NCBI GenBank assembly: GCA_964438735.1 | Contig: CAYTLW010000070.1 | Span: 1 to 38,133, forward strand | Length of the DNA stretch: 38,133 nt | Reading direction: 5' to 3' | Source of the DNA: CAYTLW01 sp964438735 | GTDB lineage: Bacteria; Myxococcota_A; UBA9042 | Shown here: piece after piece, positions 8,886-17,111 of the stretch | Layout: each line of letters starts with the position of its first letter | Numbering within the stretch: the first letter of the stretch is position 1 | Translations under genes and position numbers: made by a program | Notes under the pieces: model-generated | What the model was told of the DNA's origin: nothing | Database searches by the model: none | What the model saw: the letters and a program-made list of their open reading frames with translations, nothing else

Positions 8886-9839
8886 ATGTACGGACTGAAG
8901 AAGGACTGGATGCTCGAGCCCCGCCCGCGGGTCTTCTGTCTCGACGACTACGAAGGTGCGGAGCCCCGTTGGTGCCCCGGCTGTGGCGACAGCGCGGTGC
9001 TGAGCTCCGTGCAGCGCCTGGCGCGCGACAAGCAGCTACCGCCCGAAAAAACCGTGGTGGTCTCGGGCATCGGCTGCTCGAGCCGCTTCCCGCACTACAT
9101 GGCGACCTACGGCTTCCACGGCCTGCACGGCCGGCCCCTGCCGGTGGCCTGCGGCGTGCGTTCCCGCCGACCGGATGTGCACCTCTTCGTGGTCACCGGC
9201 GATGGCGACTGCTGCGCCATCGGCACGGCGCACTGGATCCACGCCATCCGCTACAACATGAAGATGACCGTGATGATGTTCGACAACAACATCTACGGCC
9301 TGACCAAGAAGCAGACCTCGCCGACCACGCGCAAGGGCAGCCACTCCAATGTGCACCCGCGCGGCGCGCCATTGAGCCCCATCAACCCGCTGTCGACGAC
9401 CATCAGCATCACCAACGCCTCCTTCGTCGCCCAGACGGTAGACTGGAACCCGGTCCACCTCTACCAGACGCTCAAGAAGGCGCATGAGCATGACGGCCTG
9501 GCCTTCGTGCGCATCCTGCAGCGCTGCCCCCACTTCACCGCCAAGATCTGGGATGATTTTCAGCACGATCCCAACAAGATCCTGCTGCTGGATCACCCGG
9601 ACGGCATTCCGGCGGACGATACGCTCAAGCGCATCTACAAGAACAGCGTCGCGCATGATCCCACGGACATCGGCGCGGCCCACGAGATCGCCCTGCGCGA
9701 GGACGTGGTGCCGGTCGGCCAGCTGTTGTGGAATCCGAACGCCGAGCGGTATGACCATGCCGCAGCCTGGGGCGTCGACATGAGCGCCGCCGACCGCCTC
9801 GAGGGCGCGCAGTCCTCGATGGATCGTTTCCTCATCTGA
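8886..9839 (+). CDS. korB: 2-oxoacid:ferredoxin oxidoreductase, beta subunit
   Basis: 317 aa from ATG 8886 with AGGAG upstream. This is the thiamine-diphosphate and [4Fe-4S] subunit. The cluster ligands expected for the family are present: CPGCG (Cys30, Cys33), Cys64 in GIGCSS and Cys214 in RCPHF. The ThDP/Mg motif is GDGDCCAIG (about 105-113) with NNIYGLTKKQTSPT (about 134-147). It pairs with the upstream korA. After its stop there are 137 non-coding bases before the next gene, the largest gap inside the operon; I see no terminator there. Electrons leave through the single cluster and need a ferredoxin. No free ferredoxin gene is present, but ferredoxin domains occur in the next genes. Confidence 0.92.
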   Translation: MYGLKKDWMLEPRPRVFCLDDYEGAEPRWCPGCGDSAVLSSVQRLARDKQLPPEKTVVVSGIGCSSRFPHYMATYGFHGLHGRPLPVACGVRSRRPDVHLFVVTGDGDCCAIGTAHWIHAIRYNMKMTVMMFDNNIYGLTKKQTSPTTRKGSHSNVHPRGAPLSPINPLSTTISITNASFVAQTVDWNPVHLYQTLKKAHEHDGLAFVRILQRCPHFTAKIWDDFQHDPNKILLLDHPDGIPADDTLKRIYKNSVAHDPTDIGAAHEIALREDVVPVGQLLWNPNAERYDHAAAWGVDMSAADRLEGAQSSMDRFLI

Positions 9840-9976
9840 GCAGCCCAGGGAATCACGCCGTGCGTCAACCGAACCGCGCCCGAATCCGCTCCGCGCTGAG
9901 GCGACGTACGCCGCCGCCCGCGCCAGGCGGGTGACCGCGCGCTTCGGGTCGACACCCGGCAAGCAGGGAGTCCGCC

Positions 9977-12457
9977 GTGGCCAACGTCCCGCCCCCCGTG
10001 CCAGTAGAACCCGACACCTCCGTGCCGAGTCCGTCCGATCCCGTCGGGCCGCCGCGCCTGGCCGCTGAGAGCGGTGCCGACGCGGAGTCGTGGCGAGGCG
10101 CATTGCGCCACTTCCACCTCACCGGCGAGGCGGTCGGTCCGGTTGCCCGTGCGGCACCCACCGAGTTTGAGCCGGCCCTCCTGGGCGGGCTTCTGCAGCC
10201 CATGACCCTGGTGCGCGGCTGGCCGGTTCTGTTGCCCGACGCGGCCACCAACGGCACCGATGCCACCGCCGCCCGCCTGGGCGAGGTCCTGGAAGCGGCG
10301 TTGGTCGAGCTGGGCACCGGCTCCATGCTGGCCGGCGAGGCGCCGCGCCTGGTCCGTGCGTTCGATCGCACGCTGGCTGGCCTCAACGAGGTCGTCGCGC
10401 TGGGCGACCTGGCCGACGACGCGCTGGCCGCCTTCCGGACCGAATTCGAGCTGAGCGACGCCGCCGGGGAGGCCTTCGACAACGAACTGGCTCGTCTGCG
10501 CGAGGTGTTGCCGAGCGGTGGCCTGCTCATCGGCCTGGGGCCCTATGCGGCCATCGAATTGCACGCCTGGACCCTGCGCCGGGCGCGCGCCCAGCGGGTG
10601 ACAGAGTTCGTCGAGGAGGCCCGGGCGCTGCGCAACCAGATGGCCGACCTGCTCAAGTTGGAAGATGGGCGAAGCGCGGTCGGACGCAGCGCCGCTGCCC
10701 TGTCCGATGGACTCGGTGGCGCTGGCGACCTGTTCAACGCCGACGCCCTTGCCGACTCGCTGCCGGCGCACCGGGGCACCGAGCACATGAGCGAAGAGCG
10801 GCGCGCACGGGTGGACGCCACTCGTGCCGCGTTGGACTCATTTATCGATGACGCCGCCGACGCCGACGACCTGATCCTGGTCCACGGCGGCATCCTGCCC
10901 GAAGGCGCCGATGCTGCCGGAGCACGGGTCGAGCAGGCCGAAGACCCGCTGGTCGCCGCATCGACGGTCTTCGACCAGCAGGTCGATCGCATGGTCGAGG
11001 TCTTCAAAGCGGTACGTGTGGCCCGACTCGAGGTCGACAACGCCTTCGACGAAGACCTGCACGGTCCGTCGCTGGGCCGCTTCTGCTGGCAGGGATTGGA
11101 CGCCGGCGAGCTCCTCCTGGTGCCCACCGTGGTCGCATTGGACACGGCCAGCCGGCTGCAGGAAGAGCGCCTGGGTTCGCTGTCCAATCTGCTGCATTCG
11201 GGCCGCCCGGTGCAGGTCATCGCCCTGGAAGATACGACCGCGGCGCCGCGCGCCGGCGACCGCAGATTGCCAACCAGCCACGGTACCGACCTGGGCTACC
11301 GCCTGGTCGCCCATCGTGAAGCCTTCGTGCTGCAGTCGACGCTGGCCCGACCCGATCACCTGATCGCCGGCCTGGGCCTCATGAGCAGGGCCGTACGGCC
11401 CGCCGTGGCGCTTATCGCCCGACCCTCCTGGTCCGGTTCCTGGCCCTGGCTGGAGTTGACTGCGGCCCATGAAGGTCGCGCCACCCCCTGCTTCCTCTAC
11501 GACCCCGACGCCGGCGAGACCTTCGCCGACCGCTTCGCTCTGGCCGGCAACCCCAGCCCGGAGCTGCCCTGGCCGCAACATTCGGTCGACGTGGTCGACG
11601 CCGATGCGCAGCCCCAGGTCATCGAAGCGGCGTTCACTTTCGCCGACGCGGCAGCCACCGATCCGGCCTGGCGCGACCACCTGCTGCTGGTACCGGCGGC
11701 GGCCTGGAATGACGAGTTGGCCCCGGTGTCCGAATGGGTCGAGGCGGCCGGCAGCGAGTTGCCGCTGACCATCCCCTTCGTGCTCGTGGTCACCGCCGAT
11801 GGCGACCTGGGCCGGGCGGTGCTGACCCGCGAACTGGCCTTCGCCTGTCGCGACCGCCGACAAGGCTGGCGCATCGTGCAGGAACTCTCGGGCGTCGACA
11901 ACGCCTGGGCCAACCTGGCCGCAGAGAAAGCACGCGCCGAAGCCGAAGCGGGCATGCAGGCCAGGATCGACGCGCTGCAGGCCGAGCACGCCACTGCACT
12001 GGACGCCGCCCGCGCCGAAGCAGCCGGTGAAGCCATGGAGCGCCTGGCTGCGGTACTGCTGAATCTGGATACGGCGGCCGTGGCCGTGGCGCCAGCAGCC
12101 TCCGCGCCCGCTGCAGTTGCGCCGACGACCGCTGCCCCCGTCGCTGAGGCCGCGCAGGAATCAGTGGTAGCGGCCGTCGAGGAAGAAGAGGACGACGACG
12201 ACGTCTCGTTCGACGATCCCTTCATCGACACGCCGCTCTGCACCACCTGCAACGAGTGCACCGGCATCAACCCGTTGTTGTTCAAGTACGACGACAACAA
12301 GCAGGCGTTCATCGACGACGTCAGCGCCGGCACCTTCAAGCAGCTGGTGGTGGCGGCCGAAAAGTGCCCGGCCAAGTGCATCCACCCCGGTGTACCGCGG
12401 GAGGGTGATGACTCGGTCAACGACGACCTGCTGGCGCGGGCAGCCCCCTTCAACTAG
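9977..12457 (+). CDS. PFOR-derived protein with C-terminal coiled coil and [4Fe-4S] domain
   Basis: 826 aa from GTG 9977 (GGGAG 7 bases upstream). Residues 1-30 are Pro-rich and about 45-340 are of unknown fold. About 360-540 match the last module of the 13305 protein and of PFOR domain VI: a beta-strand/LDT-like segment (LLVPTVVALDTA), ARPDHLIAGL, RPAVALIARPS and FLYDPDAG...LAGNP. A helical, probably coiled-coil stretch (about 640-690) also has a counterpart in that protein. After an Ala/Val then Asp/Glu-rich linker, a ferredoxin-like domain has Cys755, Cys758, Cys761, Cys797 and Cys801 (CTTCNEC ... CPAKC). No ThDP motif is seen. There are no membrane segments, so it is probably cytoplasmic. 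Position between korB and rnfB suggests it carries electrons between KorAB and Rnf; this is inference. Confidence 0.8.
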   Translation: MANVPPPVPVEPDTSVPSPSDPVGPPRLAAESGADAESWRGALRHFHLTGEAVGPVARAAPTEFEPALLGGLLQPMTLVRGWPVLLPDAATNGTDATAARLGEVLEAALVELGTGSMLAGEAPRLVRAFDRTLAGLNEVVALGDLADDALAAFRTEFELSDAAGEAFDNELARLREVLPSGGLLIGLGPYAAIELHAWTLRRARAQRVTEFVEEARALRNQMADLLKLEDGRSAVGRSAAALSDGLGGAGDLFNADALADSLPAHRGTEHMSEERRARVDATRAALDSFIDDAADADDLILVHGGILPEGADAAGARVEQAEDPLVAASTVFDQQVDRMVEVFKAVRVARLEVDNAFDEDLHGPSLGRFCWQGLDAGELLLVPTVVALDTASRLQEERLGSLSNLLHSGRPVQVIALEDTTAAPRAGDRRLPTSHGTDLGYRLVAHREAFVLQSTLARPDHLIAGLGLMSRAVRPAVALIARPSWSGSWPWLELTAAHEGRATPCFLYDPDAGETFADRFALAGNPSPELPWPQHSVDVVDADAQPQVIEAAFTFADAAATDPAWRDHLLLVPAAAWNDELAPVSEWVEAAGSELPLTIPFVLVVTADGDLGRAVLTRELAFACRDRRQGWRIVQELSGVDNAWANLAAEKARAEAEAGMQARIDALQAEHATALDAARAEAAGEAMERLAAVLLNLDTAAVAVAPAASAPAAVAPTTAAPVAEAAQESVVAAVEEEEDDDDVSFDDPFIDTPLCTTCNECTGINPLLFKYDDNKQAFIDDVSAGTFKQLVVAAEKCPAKCIHPGVPREGDDSVNDDLLARAAPFN

Positions 12458-12466
12458 AGGCGACCG

Positions 12467-13312
12467 ATGGCCGAGGTAGTCACCGCGGGCACCATCATGG
12501 CGGGCGTGGCGCTGTTTTTCGGCATCGTGCTGGCGATCGCCAATTTGAAGCTGCGGGTCGAAGAAGACCCGCGCATCGACGTGGTCGAAGAGAAGCTGCC
12601 GGGCTCCAACTGCGGCGCCTGCGGAATGCCCGGCTGCCGCGCCTTCGCCGAGGCGTTGGTGGGCGAGAGCGCGACTCCGGGCATGTGCACGGTCAACAGC
12701 GCCGACGGCATCGAAGATATCGCCGGATTCCTGGGCGTGGCCGCCGGATTCGCCGAAAAGCGGGTCGCCCGACTGGCCTGCGCCGGGGGTTCCTCCTCGG
12801 TGCGCCAGATGGCCGCCTACGAGGGCATCTCGTCATGCCGCGCCGCCCATGTGGTCGCCGCCGGTGGCCGAGCCTGCGCCTGGGGCTGCCTGGGATTGGG
12901 CGATTGCGAGGTGGCCTGCACCTTCGACGTCATCACCATGAACGCCGATGACCTGCCGGTTGTGGAGCCCGAGGGCTGCACCGCTTGTGGTGACTGCGTC
13001 GATATCTGTCCGCTGAACCTGTTCTCCATCCAGCCCCTGGCAGACCAACTGATCGTGCAATGCAGCTCGCCTTTGCGCGGTGAGACGGCGACGGCGACCT
13101 GCCACGTGGCGTGTGATGCCTGCGGCCGCTGCGCCGCCGACGCGCCGACCGGCGTGATCGAGATGGTCGATGGCCTGCCGGTCATCAAGCTGCCCGCGGT
13201 GGCGCCTGAGAAGGCGACCTTCCGCTGCCCGACCGGCGCCATCGCCTGGGTCGAGGGCGAGCAGTTCCAGCCGCAGCCGGGTGCCCTGGAGCCGAGGAGG
13301 CGTTATGCGTAA
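12467..13312 (+). CDS. rnfB: Rnf electron transport complex subunit B
   Basis: 281 aa, starting 9 bases after the previous stop with GAGG upstream. RnfB accepts electrons from ferredoxin and passes them into the membrane Rnf complex. One N-terminal membrane helix (about 5-27) is followed by the RnfB-specific cluster with Cys49, Cys52, Cys57 and Cys74 (SNCGACGMPGC). Further Cys groups follow: GCLGLGDCEVAC, GCTACGDCVDICP and CDACGRC...CPTGAI. This makes it one of the long, multi-cluster RnfBs. In the last group the usual CP is replaced by Ala-Asp-Ala-Pro and a later CPTGAI, so that cluster may be altered. The gene overlaps the next by 8 bases, implying translational coupling. rnfB at the head of the rnf genes, separated from rnfC by a PFOR-like gene, is not the usual order. 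Confidence 0.93.
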   Translation: MAEVVTAGTIMAGVALFFGIVLAIANLKLRVEEDPRIDVVEEKLPGSNCGACGMPGCRAFAEALVGESATPGMCTVNSADGIEDIAGFLGVAAGFAEKRVARLACAGGSSSVRQMAAYEGISSCRAAHVVAAGGRACAWGCLGLGDCEVACTFDVITMNADDLPVVEPEGCTACGDCVDICPLNLFSIQPLADQLIVQCSSPLRGETATATCHVACDACGRCAADAPTGVIEMVDGLPVIKLPAVAPEKATFRCPTGAIAWVEGEQFQPQPGALEPRRRYA

Positions 13313-16300
13313 TTGGGCACAACGAGCCCTGTCGTGGGCCGGCCAGATCTTCGGCGACAGCCCCGACGACGCGCCGACGTCGCCCGGGCGCGACGCCACC
13401 GTCACGGCGCGGGTCGCCACGCTGGTCACCGAATCCCTGCTCTCCGAGGCACTCTGCCACAGCGGCGGCGAGCCGCCCGCGGCACCTGAGGACGGCGCTG
13501 ATTCCGCCGACCAGAACGCGTTTGGTATTCCGCTGACGGAGACCCGGGCCGATGGTGAGCGGGGCGTTGTCGCCGCCAGCGCCGGGCTGGCAGCAGCTGG
13601 CGTGCGTTCGACCGCGTTCGTCGGTCACTCCGGCGTGGCCCAGGCCCGCGCGCAGCTCGACACGGCCGCCCGCCGCCGCCTCGCTTTTGTGGTTCAGGCC
13701 GCCGGCCAGGAGACCGACCACGTTGACCACGCCGGCTACCACGCGGTGGCCGATACCGGCGCCGCGCTGGCCATGGCCCGCGATGCACAGCATGCCGCCG
13801 ACCTGACCCTGCTGGCCCGCCGCCTCGCCGAAGAGGCGTTGTTGCCGGTGGTGTTGGCCGTCGATGGCGACGACGGTGAGCGGGAACTGAAGCTGCCCGA
13901 GCCCGCCCTGGTTCGCGATTTCGTTGGCGCCGCCAACGATGAAGTCGAGCCCGTTGTTCCAGCCCAGGCGCGGGTCTTCGACGGCAAGCGACGCCGACTG
14001 CCACGCTGGTTCGACCCCGATCGGCCGGGTGCCCAGGGCGCCAGGTTGCCCGCTGGCGCGCGAGATGCCGCGATGGCTGGCAAGGCCGCTTTCTTTGACG
14101 CCCATGCCGGCGAATTGCTCAAGGCTGCGGCAGCGCGATACGAAGCGCTCACCGGCCGGAGCGTGGCCCCGCTGTGGTCCCATGCCATGCAGGGCGCTCG
14201 GCACGTGGTGGTGGGCCAGGGCGCCATTGTCCCCGTGGCCGCCGACGCCGCCGATCGATGCCGCGAGGGCGGTCAGGACGCCGGCGTGCTGGGCTTGACC
14301 TGGCTGCGACCGCTGGCGACGGCTGAGTTGCGTAGCGCGCTGCAAGGCGCGGTCTCTGTGACAGTGCTGGAACGCTCAGCTGCCCCATTGGGCGCCGACG
14401 GGCCGCTCATGCGCGAGGTGCAGAGCGCGCTGGTCGGCACCGACGTCAAGCTGATGTCGGCCCGCTACGGCCTGGGCGGTCGCCTGCCCGGCATCGCCGA
14501 GCTGGAGCAGGTCTTCGCCAACATGGGCGCCGCGGCCAGCGACACCTTGTACGTGGGCGTGTCGACCGCCGACACCACAGATACGGGCCCCCGTCGGCAG
14601 GTATTGCTGCAAGAGGCGGCGCGCCTGGCGCCGGCGCTGGCCGAGCAGACGGTGCCCTCGGGCACGGAGCGACCGCCAGAGGGTGGCCGACCCGACGCTG
14701 GTGCGCTGCCCATGGCGGTGCGCCACCTGGCCGGTGAAGGTGCCGCCTGGCAGGGCGTGGCCCGATTCTGGGGCGAGTCCTACGAGCCTTTGCGAGGCAG
14801 CGCCGGCACGACCGCAGAACCTTACCTGGCGCTGGACGCCCTGCCGCCGGCGACGGCCACCTTCCGCGACCGCACCTATGGGCGCATCCAGGTGCCGACC
14901 ATCGACCTGGCGAACTGCACCGGCTGCGGCCTGTGTTGGGTCGCCTGCCCGGACGCCGCCATCGCGCCGGTGGCTGCCAGCACGCTGGCGACCCTGGACG
15001 CGGCCGCCGACCGGGCGGGGCACGACCCCGGCGACGCCATCGCCGGCAAGCTGCGCCGCGCCCACAAACAGCTCGCATCCCGCGTGGACGGCATGCTGGC
15101 CAAGGCCGATTCGCGCGTGCTCGACCACAACACGTTGCAACAAGGCCACACCTGGCTGGCCGACAAGATGGGCATCGCCGACGACGATCGGGCCGCTTTC
15201 GACGCCGCATTCGAGGCCACGCTCAGCGCCTTGGAAGACCTCCCCGCAGCCGCGCCGCCAGCGTGGTTCCACGCCCCCCACAAGGCCAAGAAGGGCGACG
15301 GCGCGCTGCTGTCGCTGGCCATCAGCCCGCAGTCCTGCCAGGGCTGCGGAGGCTGCGAGGCCGTCTGCCCGGAGCAGGCCATCGCCATGGTCGACCAGGA
15401 CGACGCCCGGGTGGCCAGGATGGCACGGGCATGGGCGGCCTGGGAGGCCCACGGGGATACCGCCGGGGGGGGGCACCCCCGCCGCCCCCCCCAGCACGAA
15501 GCATACGACCACGACGGGCGCNNNNNNNNNNGGGTGGCCTGGTGGGCAGGGGCTTGGGGGTCGTGGTTGGCCCAGGGTTATACCGCCGGCGCGCTATTCG
15601 AGCGCGGCCGACAACTGGACGAGGGTTCCGACCTGGCGGGCATCATGTTGTCGCGGCATTGCCTGCTGACGGCGCCGGGCGGCGACGACGCCGAACCCGG
15701 TTCTGGCGCCCGGATGGCGGCCCGCATGGTGACCGCGGTGGCCGAGTTCCGGACCCAGGCCCAAGTGCAACTACGCGCCGCCGAGCTGGATGACCTGGCC
15801 GACAAGCTGCGTGCGTCCGTGCAGGCGGCCATCGCTGGCGCCGCCGACGATGCCGACCTGACGGCGCTGGAGAGCGCCTTGAGCGGCATGGCCAGCCGCA
15901 CCGCCAAAGCGGCCGACGTGCTGTCTCGTCTGGACAAGCTGGGCCAGGGAGGCCGCATCGACGGTATCGCCGCAGGTCGACTGGCCCGCGCGGCGCGCGA
16001 GATCAGCCACTGCCGCTGGCTGCTGGGCCAGGGTTCGGGCGGCGCCGGACGCGCCCGCCACGCCGTTGTCCTGGCCGGCGAAAACGTGACCCGCTGGGCG
16101 GCCACCTTCCCCCACAACGCCTTCTCGGTGCCGGTGGTCGCGGACAACAGCGAGTCCGCGCTGGACCACGCCGTGGGTCTCGCCCGCGGACTGGCATTGA
16201 GCCACGCCGCCGAGGTGCGCTTGCAGCGGTTGGCGACCCTGGCCCTGGACGCGCCCGACGACGCGCCGGCGCAAGAACGCGCCATCGGTGCGCTGCAGTG

Positions 16301-17111
16301 GTCCGACCTGACCGCGGCCGAACGCGCCACCTGCCCGCCCATCCTGCTCTTCGGCGACAGCGATTTCTTGGTGGAAGGCGCCCTGCCCGGCTTGCGTCGG
16401 CTGCTGGCTGGCGACCTGCCGGTCAAGGTGATCCTGCTCGACGAGCGCGCCTTGCCGGTGGCGGGTGCCGAGCCCACGCTGCTGGCCCTGTCGCTGCGCC
16501 ACATCCCCGTGGCAGCGACCTCCATCGCCCATGTGGACCACCTCTTCGACAGCGTCAGCGCCGCCTTGGACCACGCCGGTCCGGCCCTGGTGCAGGTGCA
16601 CACGCCGGCGCCGAGCACCCACGGATTCGCACCCGACCAGACCTTCGAGCGAGCGCGCTCGGCGGTGTCGGCACGCGTGCACCCGCTGCTCCGCTACGAC
16701 CCCTCGGCTGAGGGCGTGTTCGGCAGCCGCATGGACCTGGCCGGCAACCCGGCATTGGAGGACGGGCAAGCCAGCGATGAAGAGGGGCCCCTGACCGTGC
16801 AGCGCTGGGCAGCGGGCGAGTCTCGCTTCGACGGCGTCGACCTGGACCTGGCCGCCGCCGAGCGGGCGGGCAACTGGGCCACATTGAGCGAACTGGCCGG
16901 CGTGCAAACGCCCTTCACCGGCGCCGTGCGGGACAGCGTGCAGGCCGAAGTCGCCGCCGCACACGCCGCTGAACTCGCCGCGCTGAAGGCCGATTACGAG
17001 ACGCGCCTGGCCAGCCTGGCTGCGAACCAGTCCGCCGAAGCCGCAGCCGTGGTCAAGGGCCGGCTGATGCAACTTGCGGGCTTCGCCGGCGGTGAGGAGC
17101 AGGCCAGCTGA
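13305..17111 (+). CDS. Pseudo-PFOR: PFOR-like scaffold with two ferredoxin clusters but no visible active site
   Basis: 1268 codons from ATG 13305 (GAGGAGG upstream; overlaps rnfB by 8), including a 10-N gap. The layout follows one-chain pyruvate:ferredoxin oxidoreductase. A domain-I-like region spans about 60-250. Domain II includes LTGRS, LRPLATAELRSAL, VLERSAAPLGADGPL and ARYGLGG (about 290-400). Domain III (gamma-like) is essentially absent. Domain V has Cys538/541/544/548 and Cys678/681/684/688. A domain-VI-like end (about 1000-1175) has LLRYDPSAEG, then a coiled coil. The catalytic parts are missing: no YPITP in domain I, no CxxCGE-type cluster-A ligands, and GDSDFLVEG where PFOR has GGDGWAYDIG. 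I therefore expect no 2-oxoacid chemistry and infer an electron-transfer or docking role between KorAB and Rnf. It also resembles the 9977 protein. Confidence 0.85.
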   Translation: MRNWAQRALSWAGQIFGDSPDDAPTSPGRDATVTARVATLVTESLLSEALCHSGGEPPAAPEDGADSADQNAFGIPLTETRADGERGVVAASAGLAAAGVRSTAFVGHSGVAQARAQLDTAARRRLAFVVQAAGQETDHVDHAGYHAVADTGAALAMARDAQHAADLTLLARRLAEEALLPVVLAVDGDDGERELKLPEPALVRDFVGAANDEVEPVVPAQARVFDGKRRRLPRWFDPDRPGAQGARLPAGARDAAMAGKAAFFDAHAGELLKAAAARYEALTGRSVAPLWSHAMQGARHVVVGQGAIVPVAADAADRCREGGQDAGVLGLTWLRPLATAELRSALQGAVSVTVLERSAAPLGADGPLMREVQSALVGTDVKLMSARYGLGGRLPGIAELEQVFANMGAAASDTLYVGVSTADTTDTGPRRQVLLQEAARLAPALAEQTVPSGTERPPEGGRPDAGALPMAVRHLAGEGAAWQGVARFWGESYEPLRGSAGTTAEPYLALDALPPATATFRDRTYGRIQVPTIDLANCTGCGLCWVACPDAAIAPVAASTLATLDAAADRAGHDPGDAIAGKLRRAHKQLASRVDGMLAKADSRVLDHNTLQQGHTWLADKMGIADDDRAAFDAAFEATLSALEDLPAAAPPAWFHAPHKAKKGDGALLSLAISPQSCQGCGGCEAVCPEQAIAMVDQDDARVARMARAWAAWEAHGDTAGGGHPRRPPQHEAYDHDGRXXXXVAWWAGAWGSWLAQGYTAGALFERGRQLDEGSDLAGIMLSRHCLLTAPGGDDAEPGSGARMAARMVTAVAEFRTQAQVQLRAAELDDLADKLRASVQAAIAGAADDADLTALESALSGMASRTAKAADVLSRLDKLGQGGRIDGIAAGRLARAAREISHCRWLLGQGSGGAGRARHAVVLAGENVTRWAATFPHNAFSVPVVADNSESALDHAVGLARGLALSHAAEVRLQRLATLALDAPDDAPAQERAIGALQWSDLTAAERATCPPILLFGDSDFLVEGALPGLRRLLAGDLPVKVILLDERALPVAGAEPTLLALSLRHIPVAATSIAHVDHLFDSVSAALDHAGPALVQVHTPAPSTHGFAPDQTFERARSAVSARVHPLLRYDPSAEGVFGSRMDLAGNPALEDGQASDEEGPLTVQRWAAGESRFDGVDLDLAAAERAGNWATLSELAGVQTPFTGAVRDSVQAEVAAAHAAELAALKADYETRLASLAANQSAEAAAVVKGRLMQLAGFAGGEEQAS
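15409..15590. other. Assembly gap flanked by a duplicated sequence
   Basis: Ten Ns occupy 15522-15531. The 59 bases directly after the gap (15532-15590) repeat the 59 bases at 15409-15467 with about 45 identities and no indels. Between them lies a run of G and C homopolymers (15464-15492), typical of a poor contig end. The two copies are 123 bases apart, a multiple of three, so collapsing them keeps the reading frame and removes 41 codons. The duplication is most simply an unmerged contig overlap, so the real protein is probably about 1227 residues. Confidence 0.75.

Noticed and set aside
13170..13304. Upstream extension of the pseudo-PFOR frame
   Set aside because: It lies inside rnfB and is Arg/Ser-rich; GAGGAGG before ATG 13305 decides the start.
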